Origin: Nitratireductor sp. XY-223
Lineage (GTDB): Bacteria > Pseudomonadota > Alphaproteobacteria > Rhizobiales > Rhizobiaceae
Length of the DNA stretch: 33,397 bases
Reading direction: 5' to 3'
Assembly (NCBI RefSeq): GCF_004959855.1
Contig: NZ_SPNT01000022.1
Coordinates: forward strand, 1-33,397
Part shown: one piece after another, positions 7,754-15,981 of the stretch
Layout: every line of letters starts with the position of its first letter
Position numbering within the stretch: the stretch's first letter is position 1
Notes under the pieces: generated by a model
Databases searched by the model: none
Told to the model about the DNA's origin: nothing
Seen by the model: the letters and a program-made list of their open reading frames with translations, nothing else
Made by a program: the position numbers and the translations under genes

Positions 7754-8743
7754 ATGAGCAAGAGTTTGCGTTCAAGCGTTCGCGCGCTTGGCCTGGGCAT
7801 CATGGCCGCCGCGGTTGTCGCGACCGGGGCATGGGCGGACGGGCATCTGTCACTGGACGGCAAGAAAATCGGCGTGGCCGTCGTTGGTACCCAGCACTTC
7901 TGGGACCGCGAGGCCTTCAACGGGGCGATCGACCGGGTCAAGGAACTCGGCGGCGAAGTCGTTCCCGTCGATGGCGGACGCGACAATCAGGTACATGCGG
8001 ACAACCACGACATCTTGCTGAACAGCGATGTGGATGCCGTCATTTCCATTCTCGGCGACGGGGCCGTCGAGCCCAAGTTCGAGGCGCTCAAGAATGCCGG
8101 CGTGCCGGTGTTCACGGTCGATCACCTGTCGCCGCACGGCATCAACAACACGACGTCCGACAACTACTACATGGGCACCACCATCGGCCGCTACATGGCG
8201 GACGCGATCGGCGGCCAGGGAAAGGTCGCGATCTTCAACGCCTTCGAGGGCGCATTGCGGATTTGCGGTATCCGCGCCGGCCTGTGGAAATACGTGATGC
8301 AGGACTATCCCGGCATCGAGATCATGCAGCCGGAACTGGCGGAGGAGTTCGCAAACGCACCTGAAGACGCGCGCAAGAAGACGCTCGACCTTCTGGCCGC
8401 CAATCCGAAAGGCACGATCGATGCCATTCACGTCGGCTGCTGGGACCAGCCCGCGATCGGCATCGTCCAGGCGCTCGAGGAAGCCGGCCGCACCGAAATC
8501 AAGGTCACCGCACTTGATGGCGGGCCGGAAACACTCGAAATCATGGCCGAGGAAAACAGCCCGTTCGTAGCCAATGTCGCGCAGCAGCCGCGCAAGATCG
8601 GATCGACCGCGGCAACGAACGTGGCCCGCCACTTCGCCGGCGAAAAGCTGCTGCCGCAGACTTTTGTCGACGTCAAGCCGGTGAACGGCCCTGATGAGGC
8701 GAAGGCCGTTTACAAGGAGCTCGGCTACGGCGACCTGAACTAG
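7754..8743 (+). CDS. Sugar ABC transporter, periplasmic substrate-binding protein (ribose/CUT2 type)
   Basis: The 329-residue product has a Sec signal peptide with probable cleavage after AWA at residue 28, followed by a type I periplasmic binding fold of the Peripla_BP_4/RbsB class (KIGVAVVG, DAVISILGDGAVEP, GVPVFTVDH, ALDGGPET). It captures a sugar or related ligand in the periplasm and delivers it to the permeases encoded downstream. A strong ribosome binding site GGGAGGA lies 7 nt before the ATG. It is the first gene of a four-gene importer operon divergent from the kinase/aldolase genes, so the two operons probably handle the same substrate. It does not look like LsrB, although the overall gene set (FGGY kinase, SorC regulator, double ATPase, two permeases) recalls lsr. 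Confidence 0.9.
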   Translation: MSKSLRSSVRALGLGIMAAAVVATGAWADGHLSLDGKKIGVAVVGTQHFWDREAFNGAIDRVKELGGEVVPVDGGRDNQVHADNHDILLNSDVDAVISILGDGAVEPKFEALKNAGVPVFTVDHLSPHGINNTTSDNYYMGTTIGRYMADAIGGQGKVAIFNAFEGALRICGIRAGLWKYVMQDYPGIEIMQPELAEEFANAPEDARKKTLDLLAANPKGTIDAIHVGCWDQPAIGIVQALEEAGRTEIKVTALDGGPETLEIMAEENSPFVANVAQQPRKIGSTAATNVARHFAGEKLLPQTFVDVKPVNGPDEAKAVYKELGYGDLN

Positions 8744-8771
8744 GAGCCCTGCCTTTTCAGTGGACAGCCGG

Positions 8772-8805
8772 CCGGATGGCCCGTGATTCAACGCGGGCCT
8801 TCCGG
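8772..8805 (+). terminator. Strong intercistronic stem-loop after the binding-protein gene
   Basis: A 12-bp stem with one mismatch (CCGGATGGCCCG with CGGGCCTTCCGG) encloses a 10-nt loop, 28 nt after the binding-protein stop. Only two U residues follow. It is better read as a partial attenuator or mRNA-stabilising element, giving more binding protein than transporter, than as a full terminator. Confidence 0.5.
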
Positions 8806-8844
8806 TTATAATCCCGCGGTGGTCATTTCAATCAGCATCGGCCC

Positions 8845-10377
8845 GTGAACATGACAAAGAACGATGACCTGCACGTTCTTTCCATGGCTGGAATCTCGAA
8901 AATGTTTCCGGGCGTACAGGCGCTCGACCAAGCCAGCCTGTATGTCGCCCCAGGAGAAATCCACGGGTTGGTCGGCGAGAACGGCGCCGGAAAATCGACC
9001 ATTATCAAGGTCCTTGCCGGCGTCTATGCCCGCGACAGCGGGACCGTCACCATCAACGGCACCGCCTACGATACGCTGACGCCGGCGTCGGTGCACGCGG
9101 CCGGCGTGCGGTTCATCCACCAGGAACTGCATCTCGTCCCGCATTTCACGGTCGCTGAATCGGTTTTCATGGGCCAGGAGATCAGCGGTGTTTTCGGTAT
9201 CGACCGAAAGACGATGAACGCCCGGGCGTCCGCATTCCTGTCGGAAACGCTGCATGTCGATATTGCGCCGAACACCCTGATCCGCGATCTGGGCATCGCG
9301 GAACGAAAGCTGGTTCAGATCGCCCGTGCGCTGATCGACAACAAGGCCCGGATCGTGGTCTTTGACGAGCCGACCGCGCCGCTGGCGATGGCCGAGATCG
9401 AGCAACTCTTCGCGGCGATCCGACGGCTGAAGGAACGCGGCATCGCGATCATCTACGTGTCGCACTATCTCGGTGAAATCACCCAGCTCTGCGACCGGGT
9501 GACCGTCTTCCGCAACGGCAAGGACGTCGCGGTCGAAGACAATATCGACGATGCCTCCTCCGACAGCATCATCAGGCACATGGTCGGCCGCGCCCTCGAC
9601 GCGCTCTATCCGACGAAGCACCACGCGGTCGAAGCGCCGATCCTGAAATTGTCGGGCCTGACCAGCGAGGGCCAGTTCAGCGGCATCGACCTGACGGTCG
9701 GCAAAGGTGAGATCGTCGGCCTTGGCGGCCTCATCGGATCCGGCCGGGAAGAACTGACCGACACCATTTACGGCCTCAAGCAGCCGACATCCGGCAGCAT
9801 TGAACTGGGCGGGCGGGAGTTGACCATATCGACGCCGTCAACGGCTGTCGCCGCGGGGATCGTGCTGGTTCCCCGCGACCGCCGGCATGACGGTCTGGTG
9901 CTCGACCTGAGCGTCGGCGACAACATCAACCTGGCCTCCCTGGAAGAGATTGCGGACCTGTGGCTGGAGAACCGCAGGTCGGCCGCACGGCGTTCCGACG
10001 CGCTGTCGGAAAAGCTGGACATAAGGCCGCGCAATTCCAGCGCCATCACACGGTTCCTGAGCGGCGGCAACCAGCAGAAGGTGGTTCTGGCCCGATGGCT
10101 GGCGACCGGCTCCAAGGTGTTCATCCTGGACGAGCCGACGGTGGGAGTCGATATCGGCGCAAAGGTGGAGATCTACCAACTGATCGAGGACCTGGCGGCG
10201 CAAGGCGCCGGCATCATCATCTCTTCGTCCGATCCCGCCGAACTGCTCGGCCTGTGTGACCGGGTCGCGGTCCTGATGCGCGGCAGGATGATTGCCGACC
10301 GCCCGACCGACACGCTCGATATCGACAGCCTGATCGCCCTGACAACCGGTTTCGAAGCAACGGGGGATGCGGCTTGA
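8845..10377 (+). CDS. Sugar ABC transporter, tandem-domain ATPase (RbsA/MglA type)
   Basis: The 510-residue protein has two nucleotide-binding domains. Domain 1 has Walker A GENGAGKST at 44-52, a degenerate signature LGIAERK at 149-155 and Walker B VVFDEPT at 171-177. Domain 2 lacks the Walker A GK[ST] (LGGLIGSGR around 293-301) but has a canonical LSGGNQQ at 405-411 and Walker B VFILDEP at 425-431. This asymmetry is normal for RbsA/MglA/AraG ATPases. It energises import from the inner face of the membrane. The frame begins with GTG at 8845; an ATG two codons later at 8851 is equally possible. Its stop overlaps the next gene (TTGA). Confidence 0.92.
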   Translation: MNMTKNDDLHVLSMAGISKMFPGVQALDQASLYVAPGEIHGLVGENGAGKSTIIKVLAGVYARDSGTVTINGTAYDTLTPASVHAAGVRFIHQELHLVPHFTVAESVFMGQEISGVFGIDRKTMNARASAFLSETLHVDIAPNTLIRDLGIAERKLVQIARALIDNKARIVVFDEPTAPLAMAEIEQLFAAIRRLKERGIAIIYVSHYLGEITQLCDRVTVFRNGKDVAVEDNIDDASSDSIIRHMVGRALDALYPTKHHAVEAPILKLSGLTSEGQFSGIDLTVGKGEIVGLGGLIGSGREELTDTIYGLKQPTSGSIELGGRELTISTPSTAVAAGIVLVPRDRRHDGLVLDLSVGDNINLASLEEIADLWLENRRSAARRSDALSEKLDIRPRNSSAITRFLSGGNQQKVVLARWLATGSKVFILDEPTVGVDIGAKVEIYQLIEDLAAQGAGIIISSSDPAELLGLCDRVAVLMRGRMIADRPTDTLDIDSLIALTTGFEATGDAA

Positions 10378-11387
10378 GCGCGGACAGCGGACCTGCGGCG
10401 GGACAGTCCGCCGTGCCGAGACGGGCAGCCTTGGTCGGCTACCTGCCGCTGGCGATCTTTGTCGTTCTTCTCGTCTATCTCAGCTTCACGGCGCCGAACT
10501 ATTTCAGCTTCCAGAGCCTTGACCTGATCCTCAGGCAGGCCATTCCGACGGTGGTCGTGTGCCTCGGCCTTTCCGTGGTGGTCATGGCCGGCGGAAACGA
10601 TGTCGTCTCCGGCGGGATCGATCTTTCGATACCGGCAACGGCGGTGATGTCGGCGGCGATCATCGCGGACCAGGTCACCAATCACGGCACGCCGATCGCC
10701 ATCGCCTTTGCCCTGGCGTTGATTGCCGCGCTGATTGTCGGCGCCGTCAATGCGCTCCTCGTCGTGCGGATCGGCATGACGCCTCTATTGGCGACGCTCT
10801 CGGTCTCGGTTGCCGTGGTCGGGATCGTCAAGGTGATCACGTCCAGCCGGCGGATCAATGTCGACCACCCGGTCGTGGTGTGGCTGCGCGACGGGTCCAT
10901 CGCCGGCGTCTCGGTCGGCGTCATCCTGACGACGATCCTGTTCCTCATCTTCTTCTTTGTCGTGCACCGGACACGCTGGGGCATGAACCTGCAGGCCGTC
11001 GGCGGCAGCCGCGACGCCGCCGAGATCTCCGGCATCCCGACCGGCCGCTTCCTGTCGCAGTCCTTCGTCGTCGCGGCGTTCGCCGGCGGGCTGGCATCCA
11101 TGTTCGTGCTGGCGCGCGGCTCCGGCTCCACGCCCGGAACGGAGGAAAATCTCCTGCTCGAGATGGTGCTGGCGACCTTTCTGGGCGCTGCTTTCTCCCC
11201 GCGCCGGGTTGTCACCCTGTGGGGCGCGGTGCTCGGAGCGGTGCTGGTGACCGCGCTCTCCATCGGCTTCAAATCCATCGGGGTCAACGTTTTCTGGACC
11301 GGCTGCATCAAGGGTGCCCTGATCCTCGTTGTCGTCGCCTCCGCATCGCTGTCGCTGAGGGCATCCGCACGGGGGCACGCAGCATGA
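10374..11387 (+). CDS. Sugar ABC transporter permease 1 (RbsC type)
   Basis: This 337-residue hydrophobic protein has about 8-10 membrane segments and typical BPD_transp_2 features, such as GGIDLSIPATAVMSA near 82-96 and the conserved AVGGSRDAAEISGI segment near the cytoplasmic loop. The start is TTG, overlapping the ATPase stop as TTGA; translational coupling is likely. It forms the membrane channel with permease 2. Confidence 0.9.
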   Translation: MSADSGPAAGQSAVPRRAALVGYLPLAIFVVLLVYLSFTAPNYFSFQSLDLILRQAIPTVVVCLGLSVVVMAGGNDVVSGGIDLSIPATAVMSAAIIADQVTNHGTPIAIAFALALIAALIVGAVNALLVVRIGMTPLLATLSVSVAVVGIVKVITSSRRINVDHPVVVWLRDGSIAGVSVGVILTTILFLIFFFVVHRTRWGMNLQAVGGSRDAAEISGIPTGRFLSQSFVVAAFAGGLASMFVLARGSGSTPGTEENLLLEMVLATFLGAAFSPRRVVTLWGAVLGAVLVTALSIGFKSIGVNVFWTGCIKGALILVVVASASLSLRASARGHAA

Positions 11388-12355
11388 GCCTCGTGACCGA
11401 GACCAATTCAACCACGATGCGCAATTTCCTGGTGCGCTACGGTTTCCTCGTCATCATCGCCGCGTTCTTCGCGTTCTTCTCGCTCTATACCGGCAGCTTC
11501 CTCAGCGGGACCAACCTGCTGAACATCATCGAGGGATCGTCCATCCTGCTGATCCTTGCGCTCGGCATGACGCTGGTCGTGGCGCTGGGCGGCATCGACC
11601 TGTCGGTGGGCATCGCATTCGACATGGGCGCCGCCTTCGCCATCGTCGCCATGAAGGATTTCAACGCGGCCTGGTACGTGGCCATAATGATCGGCATCGG
11701 CGGCGGCGCGATTGTCGGCCTGCTCAATGCGTTCCTCGTCGTGAAACTGTCGGTCAGCCCGTTCCTCGCAACGCTCGGCACGTTCTTTATCGGCAGTTCC
11801 GTACAGCGCATCTTTACGGGTGGCGGCGGCCCGATTTCGCATCGGCGGGCGCCGATGGAGTACCGCAACCTGGCGATCGGCGACGTTTTCGGCATTCCGT
11901 CCGAAGTCATCATCGCTGCGGTTGTGCTGATCATCTATTTCGTTTTTCTGGAATGGTCGATCTTCGGCAAACGCATCCATGCCATCGGTCTGCAAAAAAC
12001 CGCCGCGCTCGTGGCCGGCATCAAGGTCAACAAATACGTCGCGCTGGGGTTCATCATCGCCGCGGCCACCTGTGCCATCGGCGGCATGATCGGATCGGCG
12101 AACCTGCGCATGTTCACGCCGCTGGCCGGTTTTTCCTACCTGCTCGACGCGATTGCCGCCGTCTTCATCGGAGCCTCGATCCACCCGCATGGACGGCCGA
12201 ACGTGCCGGGCACGCTGATCGGCGTGCTGTTTCTCGGCATGGTGGCCAACGGCCTCAACCTGATGGGGCTCGATTTCAACACGAAGGATGCGCTGTCCGG
12301 GCTCATCCTGGTCGGCGCGCTGGCCATCGCGGTGGCGCAGAAGCGCTGGCGCTAA
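11384..12355 (+). CDS. Sugar ABC transporter permease 2 (RbsC type)
   Basis: I start this 323-residue permease at the ATG at 11384, which overlaps the permease 1 stop (ATGA). The same frame is open for about 275 codons further upstream, but that stretch is antisense-free shadow of permease 1. It has the family motifs GGIDLSVGIAFDMGAAFAI and AIGLQKTAALVAGI and multiple transmembrane helices. Two different permeases imply a heterodimeric channel, as in LsrCD. The gene ends 4 bp before the convergent GntR gene. Confidence 0.9.
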   Translation: MSLVTETNSTTMRNFLVRYGFLVIIAAFFAFFSLYTGSFLSGTNLLNIIEGSSILLILALGMTLVVALGGIDLSVGIAFDMGAAFAIVAMKDFNAAWYVAIMIGIGGGAIVGLLNAFLVVKLSVSPFLATLGTFFIGSSVQRIFTGGGGPISHRRAPMEYRNLAIGDVFGIPSEVIIAAVVLIIYFVFLEWSIFGKRIHAIGLQKTAALVAGIKVNKYVALGFIIAAATCAIGGMIGSANLRMFTPLAGFSYLLDAIAAVFIGASIHPHGRPNVPGTLIGVLFLGMVANGLNLMGLDFNTKDALSGLILVGALAIAVAQKRWR

Positions 12356-12359
12356 GCCA

Positions 12360-13190
12360 TCACTTCATGATGGCCATGTGGATCCGCGCGGCGTCCGAAT
12401 TATAAAAGGCGCGATAGTATTCCAGGGGCGTGTTGTCGCTTTCAAAGGCGATGGATTCGATCTCGATCATCGGCAGGCCCTGCTGGATGCCCATCACGGC
12501 GGCGACGTCTTTCGGCGGAATGACGGCATTCAGCCAGCGTTCGGCGCGCACCAGCGTGCGGCCGTAGCGCTCGCGCACCATGCCCAGGATGGACCGGTCG
12601 TCGACATCCATGTTCTCAAAGCCCGGGACCTTCTCGCCGTGGAGCGACATGCGCGTATAGGTGATCGGTGCGTCATCCATCCAGAAGACCCGCACCACGC
12701 GCACGACGCTCCCCTCGGCGTCGAGCCCGAGTGCGTCGCGCTCCTTCTCGTCCGGCTCGGAGCGGTAGAATTCGAGGGTTTTGGTGCGCACCGCATGGCC
12801 GCGGGCGATGAGATCGTCATAGGCGCTGAGCGTCGTCGAGATAAAGTCGGTCTCAAGCGGCGGCGATCCGACGAAAATGCCCTTGCGGTGGACTTTCACC
12901 ACCAGCCCCTTGCTGGCGAGCGCCTGCATGGCGTTGCGCACCACCGGCCTGGAAATCCCGAACCGGTCGGCGATCATCTCTTCCGACGGGATGCGCGAAT
13001 GCGGCTCGAGGCGGCCTTCCCTTATGGTGGTCTCGAGCTGCTCGTAAAGCTGCCTCCAAAGGGAAACGCCGCTTTTCTTGTCCAGCGTGATGGACCTGCA
13101 GGCGTCGCTGAAGGCCTGCCCCTCGGGCGTGCCGGTCAGGTCGAAGGCGGGCCGTCCGGGCCGCCGTATTTCCATCGTGGATCCAGTCAT
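12360..13190 (-). CDS. GntR-family (HutC subfamily) transcriptional regulator with UTRA domain
   Basis: I choose the ATG at 13190 because GGAAG sits 4 nt upstream, giving 276 residues; the frame itself runs to a TTG at 13253. The N-terminal winged helix (about 43-108 from this start: IPSEEMIADRFGISRPVVRNAM, then GLVVKVHRKGIFVG) is classic GntR. The C-terminal half is a UTRA effector-binding domain (about 128-268) ending in IESIAFESDNTPLEYYRAFYNSD. It follows the sulfatase gene by 59 nt in the same direction and probably senses the sulfatase module's substrate or product. The perfect palindrome at 14832-14847 is its likely operator. Confidence 0.88.
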   Translation of the reverse strand: MTGSTMEIRRPGRPAFDLTGTPEGQAFSDACRSITLDKKSGVSLWRQLYEQLETTIREGRLEPHSRIPSEEMIADRFGISRPVVRNAMQALASKGLVVKVHRKGIFVGSPPLETDFISTTLSAYDDLIARGHAVRTKTLEFYRSEPDEKERDALGLDAEGSVVRVVRVFWMDDAPITYTRMSLHGEKVPGFENMDVDDRSILGMVRERYGRTLVRAERWLNAVIPPKDVAAVMGIQQGLPMIEIESIAFESDNTPLEYYRAFYNSDAARIHMAIMK

Positions 13191-13249
13191 CGGACTTCCA
13201 AAGCAGCATGCCGTTCGCGGTCGGATCATCGCGAATCCGGCAGGGAATA

Positions 13250-14776
13250 TCAATGCGGACCGGCCATTCCGAGCCGCTCATACTGCTCCGGAGGGCATCC
13301 CTCCTCATCCATCAGCTTTCGGGCAAGCGCCAGCAGGCGCTCCCTCTGCTCGGGCTCGGAATCCCACAGATTTCTCGTCTGGCCGGGGTCCTGTGCCCTG
13401 TTGTAGAGATAATTCTCGCGGGTCCGCGGATCGATTTCGATGGGAATCTTCCACATGGGCAGTGGTACGGTCGGGTCGAAATAGCCCTGGTCCACGGGTG
13501 GCTCAGGCAGCTTCCCGACCCTCCCGTCGACGGGATTGTCGACGATGAGCGGCCTGGTAATCGCGGTCGAATAGACGTAGAGCGGCTTGCCCTCGAGGGG
13601 CGCTCGGAACAGCGTCCAGTCACCGTCACAGACACAGATGCCCTGTCCGAAGGTGCCGTAAAGGATGGCGTCGCGAATATCCGCGCTTTCATTGCGAATG
13701 AGCGGCATCAGGCTCCTGCTGTGCCGGTTGGCTTCAGGCAGGTCGGCGCCGGCGGCCTCGATGACGGTGGCAAAGAGATCCACCGTCTGGGTAAGACCCG
13801 TCACGCGCCGCCCGTCTCCCTGGTGTTCCGGGTGCCAGACAATCATCGGGATATTGGCGTGGCTGTCGTAGTGCGGGTGCTGCTTGCCGAAGATGCCGCG
13901 CTCGCCGAGATCGTGGCCGTGGTCGGTGGTGAAGATGACCATGGTGTCGCCCCACAGCGACAGTTCATCCATCTTGTCCATGAACCTGCCGAACCACACA
14001 TCAGCCATGGTCGCCTTGCCGAGATATTGCGAGCGGAGAAACGCCAGTTCCTCCTCGCTCGTCTGGGCCATGAAGGCGTCGAGGTCGTCATAAACCTGGT
14101 AGGGCGGCCAAATATTGAAATCGTCCTTGCTCTTGCCGGTCCGGTTATACATCGAGCCATAGGGTTCCGGTGTGTCGAAAGGCTCATGGACATCGAAGGA
14201 TTCGATCTGAAGGAAAAACGGCCCCTTTGACGCGTTGTCGGCCAGCCAATCGGCCGCCTTGCTGAAAACCTTCGCCGGAAAATAGTCCTCCTCGTCTTTG
14301 AAATCGCGGACATTGGCATAATACTGGCCGACATATTGACGGGCGCGAAATTCAGCCATCTTCTCCACCCATTTTGGGAGCGGTTCTGCATCCGGCACCC
14401 GCCAGGCGTCGTATTCATGGCCACGGATGAACTCAATCGACCTGAAGCCCTGAAGGTAACCGTTCGCCTCTTCTTCCCAGTAATGATAGTGATCGGTGAC
14501 GATGCCCGTATTGAAGCCCTTGGCGCCGATTATTGACGGCAGGCGCGGATCAAAGACTTCCAGCGAGCCCCAGGGACGCCAGAGGAATTCCTTGCGGCCG
14601 GCGAATATCTCGCGGCGTGCCGGCATGCACGGCAGGCTGGCGATGAAGTGGTTTTCGAAAATATGCGACTTCTCGCCAAACCTGTCGAGAAACGGCGTGC
14701 GACACTCGGACTGGGGATTGAACATCTGCAGGCAGTGCTTGTTCAGACTGTCCACCAGAATCAGGATGATGTTCAT
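13250..14776 (-). CDS. FGly-type sulfatase (arylsulfatase/phosphonate monoester hydrolase-like), cytoplasmic
   Basis: The ATG at 14776 with GGAGGC 5 nt upstream gives 508 residues; a frame extension to 14818 has no such signal. The formylglycine motif C-M-P-A-R (Cys50, Pro52, Arg54) shows that the Cys must be oxidised by a formylglycine-generating enzyme or equivalent, not seen in this window. Metal-site residues include Asp9 (in VDSLN), and Asp285-His286 in TTDHGHDLGERG; VHEP at 197 onward is typical of this alkaline-phosphatase-superfamily branch. The second Asp of the usual N-terminal DD pair is Ser here. No signal peptide is present, so it hydrolyses an imported sulfate ester in the cytoplasm, in line with the divergent importer. 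Confidence 0.88.
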   Translation of the reverse strand: MNIILILVDSLNKHCLQMFNPQSECRTPFLDRFGEKSHIFENHFIASLPCMPARREIFAGRKEFLWRPWGSLEVFDPRLPSIIGAKGFNTGIVTDHYHYWEEEANGYLQGFRSIEFIRGHEYDAWRVPDAEPLPKWVEKMAEFRARQYVGQYYANVRDFKDEEDYFPAKVFSKAADWLADNASKGPFFLQIESFDVHEPFDTPEPYGSMYNRTGKSKDDFNIWPPYQVYDDLDAFMAQTSEEELAFLRSQYLGKATMADVWFGRFMDKMDELSLWGDTMVIFTTDHGHDLGERGIFGKQHPHYDSHANIPMIVWHPEHQGDGRRVTGLTQTVDLFATVIEAAGADLPEANRHSRSLMPLIRNESADIRDAILYGTFGQGICVCDGDWTLFRAPLEGKPLYVYSTAITRPLIVDNPVDGRVGKLPEPPVDQGYFDPTVPLPMWKIPIEIDPRTRENYLYNRAQDPGQTRNLWDSEPEQRERLLALARKLMDEEGCPPEQYERLGMAGPH

Positions 14777-14831
14777 GTTTGCCTCCGGGAATACGCCGAC
14801 CTGCCTTGGCTTAACCACAAGGCGATCATAT

Positions 14832-14847
14832 TCTAGTAATTACTAGA
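14832..14847. promoter_or_regulatory. Perfect 16-bp palindrome TCTAGTAATTACTAGA, candidate GntR operator
   Basis: The site lies in the 165-bp divergent region between the sulfatase and the sulfonate-type importer, immediately before a TTGACA box. Its GTAATTAC core resembles the GT-N-AC dyads bound by GntR/HutC regulators, and the module encodes one. It could control both directions. Confidence 0.55.
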
Positions 14848-14877
14848 TTGACAAGTGTCGATTATTCTGACAAATGT
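14848..14877 (+). promoter_or_regulatory. Promoter box TTGACA with a 19-bp-spaced direct repeat
   Basis: TTGACA at 14848-14853 is a perfect -35 box for rightward transcription; the matching -10 is not clear. TGACAAGTGT (14849-14858) recurs as TGACAAATGT (14868-14877) with one mismatch, start-to-start 19 bp, about two helical turns, which suggests binding of a tandem regulator. Confidence 0.4.
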
Positions 14878-14896
14878 AAAACAAAAAAAGGACGGT

Positions 14897-14915
14897 TGCG
14901 GCCGTGAATGCCGCA
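14897..14915 (+). promoter_or_regulatory. Leader hairpin upstream of the sulfonate-type binding-protein gene
   Basis: TGCGGC pairs with GCCGCA around a 7-nt loop, about 13 nt before the GGGAGGAAGGA ribosome binding site. The geometry is similar to the hairpin before the sugar binding-protein gene at 7717-7737. Confidence 0.3.
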
Positions 14916-14941
14916 CAGGATTCTGAAGGGAGGAAGGAACC

Positions 14942-15976
14942 ATGTCATCTGCTTTGAAGAGCAAAATCAGCCGCCGCACGGCGCTCAAAAGCGTCGCTGG
15001 CGCAGGCGCCGCACTTGCCGCACCCAGTTTCTTTATTGGAAAGGCCCACGCGGCCAATGAAAAGCTGACAATCGGCATCATCCCGGCCTATTCGTTCGGG
15101 ATCTACTGGCTGGTACAGGATCAGGGTTTTGCGCCCGGAGTCGACATGGAATTCCGTGTTTTCCCCTCCGGCCCCCCTGCCATTGAAGCCATGGTGGGCG
15201 GCTCGGTCGAGGCCATCACGGTCGGTTCCGTTCCGCCGCTCGCAGCGATGGCGCGCAAGGTCGCCGATTTCCGCGAAATCTCCGTTTGCGGGGACGCCAG
15301 CGGCCTCTTCACCATCGTCGGAGCGCCCGGCCTCAAATCCCTTTCCGACCTCGAAGGTAAGCGGATCGCCGTGACCTCCGGCTCGAATTTCGACTTTTTC
15401 CTCGACGTTGCCCTCCGGCAATCCGGTCTCGGCGATATGCCACACACCCGCGTGAACATGGAGCCTATCGATGCCCAGGCTGCCCTGATCGCCGGTGCCG
15501 TGGATGCGACGGTTCCGCTTGCGACCTCCCGCAAGCTGATCTTCGAAAAGCTTCCGGACGCCAGTCTGCTCGCCGAGGGAGCGCAGATGCCGATCGACAA
15601 GCGACCGAGTATCATGGACGTGTTCATGACGACTCAGCCGGTTCTCGACGCCAAGCAGGAGGCGTTGAAACAGGTGGTCGCCGCCTTCCACAAGGAAGGT
15701 GTCGGCATGCTGCGCGACAATAACGACGAAGTGGTCAACCGCATGGTGGTCTGGCAGGAAGGGATCGGCCGCGCCGGCGTCAAGCCGGAAGAGGTCGAGC
15801 CGCTGCTCAACGGCTATTTCTACTTCGACACAAACGAGATCAAGGATGTCTATTCGAAGAACATCCTCAAGAACTCGAAAAAAGTGCAGTCGGAATTCCT
15901 GGTCAATGCGGGCAAGCTTGAAAACGTGCCCGATCTCGACGCGCTGATCTCCGATCAGATTGTCAAGCAAATCTGA
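14942..15976 (+). CDS. ABC transporter substrate-binding protein, NMT1/TauA/SsuA-like
   Basis: This 344-residue periplasmic protein has a twin-arginine signal (SRRTALK at 10-16, hydrophobic stretch, probable cleavage after AHA at 37). The mature part resembles the NMT1/SsuA/TauA class: an early IGIIPAYSFGIYWL ligand lobe, then GVDMEFRVFPSGPPAIEAM and DLEGKRIAVTSGSNFDFFL. Such proteins bind taurine, alkanesulfonates, nitrate, thiamine precursors or aromatic acids. The strong ribosome binding site GGGAGGAAGGA precedes the ATG. It is first in a three-gene importer operon divergent from the sulfatase. A sulfate ester or sulfonate ligand is the contextual guess. Confidence 0.88.
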   Translation: MSSALKSKISRRTALKSVAGAGAALAAPSFFIGKAHAANEKLTIGIIPAYSFGIYWLVQDQGFAPGVDMEFRVFPSGPPAIEAMVGGSVEAITVGSVPPLAAMARKVADFREISVCGDASGLFTIVGAPGLKSLSDLEGKRIAVTSGSNFDFFLDVALRQSGLGDMPHTRVNMEPIDAQAALIAGAVDATVPLATSRKLIFEKLPDASLLAEGAQMPIDKRPSIMDVFMTTQPVLDAKQEALKQVVAAFHKEGVGMLRDNNDEVVNRMVVWQEGIGRAGVKPEEVEPLLNGYFYFDTNEIKDVYSKNILKNSKKVQSEFLVNAGKLENVPDLDALISDQIVKQI

Positions 15977-15981
15977 CGACC

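Noticed and set aside
10559-11383. Long in-frame extension upstream of the second sugar permease
   Set aside because: It overlaps the first permease in another frame, has shadow composition, and the ATGA junction at 11384 gives a normal permease start.
7434-12355. Interpretation of the sugar module as an lsr (autoinducer-2) system
   Set aside because: The FGGY kinase, SorC regulator and two-permease layout recall lsr, but the binding protein does not look like LsrB and there is no LsrF or LsrG.
12356-12374. 7-bp hairpin at the convergent sugar permease / GntR junction
   Set aside because: The short stem GCCATCA/TGATGGC overlaps the GntR stop and has no U-tract; too weak to call a terminator.
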